Assembly (NCBI GenBank): GCA_027493625.1
Contig: JAOSKM010000001.1
Span: 1,207,489 to 1,271,488, forward strand
Direction: 5' to 3'
DNA from: Planctomycetota bacterium
GTDB taxonomy: Bacteria > Planctomycetota > UBA8742 > UBA2392
Length of the DNA stretch: 64,000 bases
This document shows positions 61,013 to 64,000 of this stretch, in pieces; position 1 is the first letter of the stretch, and every line of letters begins with the position of its first letter. The translations under genes and the position numbers were made by a program. The notes under the pieces were generated by a model. That model was given only the letters and a program-made list of their open reading frames with translations, was not told the origin of the DNA and searched no databases.

Positions 61013-61687
61013 GTGAACGAATCCGCACCCCGCCAACCCGACTGGGACGCGAAGAAATCGCACTATCAGCGCGATGACATCGTGGACGCCTACGACGACC
61101 GCCGCTTCAAGGGCGGGCTCGCCGGCCCCAAGTCTGAGCGCAAGTGGCAGATGATCCTGAAGGCCGTGCAGGGCCTGCAAGGCATCAACACCGTGCTGGA
61201 CCTGCCCTGCGGCACCGGGCGCTTCACGTCGCGCATCCTTGATCACGGCTGGAAGCTGATCAACGGCGACATTTCCGGCCCCATGCTGGCCAGGGCCCGC
61301 GAGTACGGTGCGGGCAGACCCAACCTGCTGGGCAGCGCGCGCATGAACGCCGAGCACCTGCCCTTCGCCGACGGCGCGCTGGACCTGGTGATCAGCATCC
61401 GCTTCCTGATGCACGTCCCCCACGACGTGCGCATCCGCATCTTCCGCGAGTACGGCCGCGTCAGCAAACGCTACGTGGTGCTGGACCTGCGCCACAAGTA
61501 CTGCGTCAACCTGTGGTGGAAGAAGTTCCGCAAAGCGCTGGGCATGAAGGTGAAGGTACCGGAGCACCGCTACAGCGTGGCCGAGATCGAGCGGGACATG
61601 CAAGAAGCCGGCCTGCGCATCGTGCGCAAGGTCTGGAACTGGCGGCCCTTCAGCGAAAAGCTGGTGCTGCTGTGCGAGAGGGCGTAA
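61013..61687 (+). CDS. class I SAM-dependent methyltransferase
   Basis: The 224-residue product has [17 protein letters not shown] as the SAM-binding motif, [35 protein letters not shown] and a conserved end ([20 protein letters not shown]). It belongs to the UbiE/Methyltransf_11 type. The start is a GTG at 61013 with AGGA upstream. The substrate is unknown. It probably shares a transcript with the PDZ protein. Confidence 0.82.
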   Translation: MNESAPRQPDWDAKKSHYQRDDIVDAYDDRRFKGGLAGPKSERKWQMILKAVQGLQGINTVLDLPCGTGRFTSRILDHGWKLINGDISGPMLARAREYGAGRPNLLGSARMNAEHLPFADGALDLVISIRFLMHVPHDVRIRIFREYGRVSKRYVVLDLRHKYCVNLWWKKFRKALGMKVKVPEHRYSVAEIERDMQEAGLRIVRKVWNWRPFSEKLVLLCERA

Positions 61688-61719
61688 GGGTACGACATTC
61701 CGTCGCACCGGCCGGGCAA

Positions 61720-64000
61720 TCAGCCCACATCAGTCACGAACTCTTTGCTGGGGCGTGAGAAGAAATAGCCCTGCAGGAAGTCGCAGCCCAGGCGCATCAG
61801 GCAATCGCGCTCGGCGGATGTTTCAATGCCCTCCGCGACGACTTTGATGCCTAGCCCCTGGCACAGCTCGATCATAGCCGTCACAGTTTTGCGCTTGGCC
61901 ATGTTGCTGTCCACGTCACGCACCAGCGACATATCGAGCTTGACGATTTCGGGCGAAAGCTGCGCAAAGGTCGCAAGCCCTGAGTATCCGGCGCCCAGGT
62001 CGTCCACAGCAATGCGGAAACCCAACTCACGCAGGGCGTTTATTTTTGCCTCCAGTTCCTGCCCCGGCTCAAGCGCTTCACGCTCGGTCAGCTCAAGCAC
62101 CACGCGTTCGGCGATGCGCGACAACGGGGCATTTGGGTCGAACAAGTGGGAGTCTTCCAGGTCCTGGGCGACCAGGTTCACGAACAGCAGAGAACCTGGG
62201 GGCGCTTTGTGAATCGCTTCGGAAGCTTTGCGACGTATCAGTCGTCCCAGTTCCTTAAGCCGATTCAGTTCCGAAGCGGCACAGAACAACTCTACCGGCG
62301 AGCGCAGCGTGGGTTCGTCGTTGCGAACCAGAACTTCGTAGGCGTACGGTGCTCGTTCACCCGCCCGAACGATGGGCTGAAACTCTACCCACAGCCGTTG
62401 AAACGCCGTATCGAAGCTGAGCTCCAGCGCCGCCGTGTCGCGCAGGCGCTTCCCATCTTTGCCGGTCAGATTCAGGGCTTCTCGCTTCAGCCGGGAAAGT
62501 CGGCCCATGCGGACTGCATACTGCACCATCTGCAACAGCTCATCCCGCGGAACGGGCTTGCTGACGAAGCGGAAAGCGCCGTAACGGATCGCCTCTGTCG
62601 CCATTTCAAGGTCCGGCGCGCCGGTCATCAATATCACCGGCACATCCATGTCGTGCTGACGAATCTTCTTCAGCAGGTCCAGGCCCTGGCCATCGGGCAG
62701 GTGGATGTCCGACACCACCACATCGACGGGGTTGTCCGTGAATTGCTCCAGCCCGGCCTGCACACTCCCCGCGTCGGTGACCGCAAAACCGCCGCTTTCC
62801 AGCATACGCCCGACCAGCTTGCGGACGCCTTCCTCATCGTCCACGACCAGCACGTGCCCCAGCGACTTGTCCACGCTACCCGTGTCCTGGCGCGGCGCCA
62901 GCACGGCCGCAACCGCGCGCAGCAGCTCAGTGGGTGAGAACGGCTTGGAAATTAACTTGGCCTTGGCCAGGGCCGTCTTGCGCTCCAGTAGCGCCTCTGC
63001 GGGATAACCCGACATCAGGACAACACGCATGCCCGGGACCATGCGGGTAAGCTGCACCGCGAGTTCAGGGCCTGAGACACCCGGCATCACCACGTCGGAG
63101 AGCAGCACATCGACGGGGCGATCGGTCGCGATCGCGATTTCGCGCGCCTCCTGTGCGTTTGACGCCTCCAGCACAGTGAACCCTTCCCGCTTGAGTATGC
63201 GCGAGGCGACGGCCCGCACCTGCGCTTCGTCTTCAACCAGTAGAACCGTGTGTCCACGGCCATCCACGTTGACTTCCCCTGGCATCTGGAGCGTGCGCGT
63301 TGCCTGCGCATCCAGGCACGGGAAGTACAGCTTGAAAGAGGTGCCGTCACCCGGCTCGGAATAGACCAGGATCACGCCGTTCGCCTGCTTCACGAGGCCG
63401 TGCACGATGGAAAGTCCAAGGCCGGTGCCCTTGCCTTCCGGTTTGGTTGTGAAGAAGGGTTCATAGAGCCGGGAAAGGGTTCCCGCGTCCATTCCGTGCC
63501 CCGTGTCGGTCACGGTCAGGCAGTAGTACGGGCCTGGTTTTACGTCGTGGTGGTTCGCGGCGTAGGTCTGGTCAAGTTCCGACACTTCAGAGGTAACGGT
63601 AATCGCCCCGCCGGACGGCATGGCATCCCGGGCATTCACCACCAGGTTCATCAGGATCTGCTCGAACTGTGTCGGGTCTATCTGGATGCAGGCCTGGTTC
63701 GAGTCCAGCTTCAGGTGAAGCTTCACGTCTTCCCCGATCACCCGTCGCAGAATCTTCTCGACCTCAGCAACCAGCTCGTCGGCAACCACTACGCGCGGCG
63801 TCGACACGGACCGGCGGCTCATGGCCAGCAACTGGCGAGTCAGCGTGGCTGCTCGATTGGCCGCCTGGATCACGGCCTGCAGATCGGCAGCGGCGGTCGA
63901 GTCGTCAGGCAGCTGGTCAAGCGCCATCTGTGTGAAGCTCAGAATCACCGACAACTGGTTGTTGAAGTCATGCGCCACTCCCCCAGCCAGGCGCCCAACG
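61720..64000 (-). CDS. hybrid histidine kinase with two receiver domains and an EAL domain, N-terminus beyond the window
   Basis: The visible part (about 760 residues) opens with GRLAGGVAHDFNNQL, the phospho-acceptor His region, and the HATPase block (DTGHGMDAGTL, GKGTGLGLSIVHGLVKQ). Two receiver domains follow (HTVLLVEDEAQVRAVAS with LLSDVVMPG, and HVLVVDDEEGVRKLVG with VVSDIHLPDG). A C-terminal EAL phosphodiesterase domain ends it. Its first motif reads YEVLVRND (EVL in place of EAL), while ELTERE, VDDLGAGYSG, KLDMS and VAEGIET are all intact. The protein would couple phosphorelay to c-di-GMP breakdown. The frame continues past the right edge. Confidence 0.9.
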   Translation of the reverse strand, partial: VGRLAGGVAHDFNNQLSVILSFTQMALDQLPDDSTAAADLQAVIQAANRAATLTRQLLAMSRRSVSTPRVVVADELVAEVEKILRRVIGEDVKLHLKLDSNQACIQIDPTQFEQILMNLVVNARDAMPSGGAITVTSEVSELDQTYAANHHDVKPGPYYCLTVTDTGHGMDAGTLSRLYEPFFTTKPEGKGTGLGLSIVHGLVKQANGVILVYSEPGDGTSFKLYFPCLDAQATRTLQMPGEVNVDGRGHTVLLVEDEAQVRAVASRILKREGFTVLEASNAQEAREIAIATDRPVDVLLSDVVMPGVSGPELAVQLTRMVPGMRVVLMSGYPAEALLERKTALAKAKLISKPFSPTELLRAVAAVLAPRQDTGSVDKSLGHVLVVDDEEGVRKLVGRMLESGGFAVTDAGSVQAGLEQFTDNPVDVVVSDIHLPDGQGLDLLKKIRQHDMDVPVILMTGAPDLEMATEAIRYGAFRFVSKPVPRDELLQMVQYAVRMGRLSRLKREALNLTGKDGKRLRDTAALELSFDTAFQRLWVEFQPIVRAGERAPYAYEVLVRNDEPTLRSPVELFCAASELNRLKELGRLIRRKASEAIHKAPPGSLLFVNLVAQDLEDSHLFDPNAPLSRIAERVVLELTEREALEPGQELEAKINALRELGFRIAVDDLGAGYSGLATFAQLSPEIVKLDMSLVRDVDSNMAKRKTVTAMIELCQGLGIKVVAEGIETSAERDCLMRLGCDFLQGYFFSRPSKEFVTDVG

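Overview
The window is a GC-rich bacterial chromosome segment with no rRNA, tRNA, CRISPR or phage genes that I could recognise. A member of the Planctomycetota or a neighbouring lineage is the best guess. The reasons are squalene-hopene cyclase, an OleABCD cluster, type III pantothenate kinase, a small membrane protein that looks like a PVC-type family, large secreted Ig/choice-of-anchor proteins with a C-terminal sorting tail, and lipoproteins with many FG-GAP repeats. This assignment is inference; no marker in the window settles it.

Layout. 0-10 kb: a cut membrane protein, truD, two parvulin-type isomerases, an (alpha/alpha)6-barrel glycosidase, folE, hypotheticals, an S23-type four-helix-bundle gene bounded by inverted repeats, and guaB. 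9-15 kb: a uracil-DNA-glycosylase-like gene, shc, two lipoproteins and a HTH/S24 regulator. 15-30 kb: an FG-GAP lipoprotein, coaX, a cyclic-nucleotide-binding protein, trxB, a methyltransferase, a PTS-EIIA/diadenylate cyclase fusion, fmt, a secreted propeller-like protein, a SirB1-like protein and others. 30-34 kb: a HAD phosphatase, an Ig-repeat surface protein and two tandem OsmC proteins.

34.2-47.4 kb is the most interesting region: a 13-kb run of minus-strand genes, mostly overlapping start-to-stop. In transcription order they are oleA, oleB, oleC, oleD, a GbsR/MarR-type regulator, a FabF-like synthase, an acyl carrier protein, a CrtI-like desaturase, a GIY-YIG protein, a second CrtI-like desaturase, a FabZ-like dehydratase and a FabI-like reductase. 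It reads as a dedicated type II fatty-acid system with CrtI-type desaturases feeding OleABCD head-to-head olefin synthesis. The FASII plus CrtI half resembles clusters proposed for ladderane synthesis in anammox bacteria. The FabZ gene carries an in-frame insertion of a REP-associated tyrosine transposase (RAYT) bounded by REP palindromes. Copies of the same palindromes sit inside the reading frames of the FabI-like, CrtI-like and OleC genes, and unrelated palindromic inserts sit inside oleB and oleD.

47.8-56.3 kb: three secreted proteins with shared C-terminal tails. Two of them share a nearly identical repeat of about 1.1 kb. 56-64 kb: lgt, a membrane-anchored hypothetical, a carboxypeptidase-regulatory/PDZ protein, a methyltransferase and a hybrid histidine kinase with an EAL domain cut by the window edge.

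Caveat: at least seven genes need one-base corrections (coaX, trxB, fabI-like, crtI-2, oleC and two surface proteins). Most lie in C, G or T runs or GC-rich palindromes, so sequencing or assembly error is the simplest explanation. One-base disagreements in my coordinates are possible.
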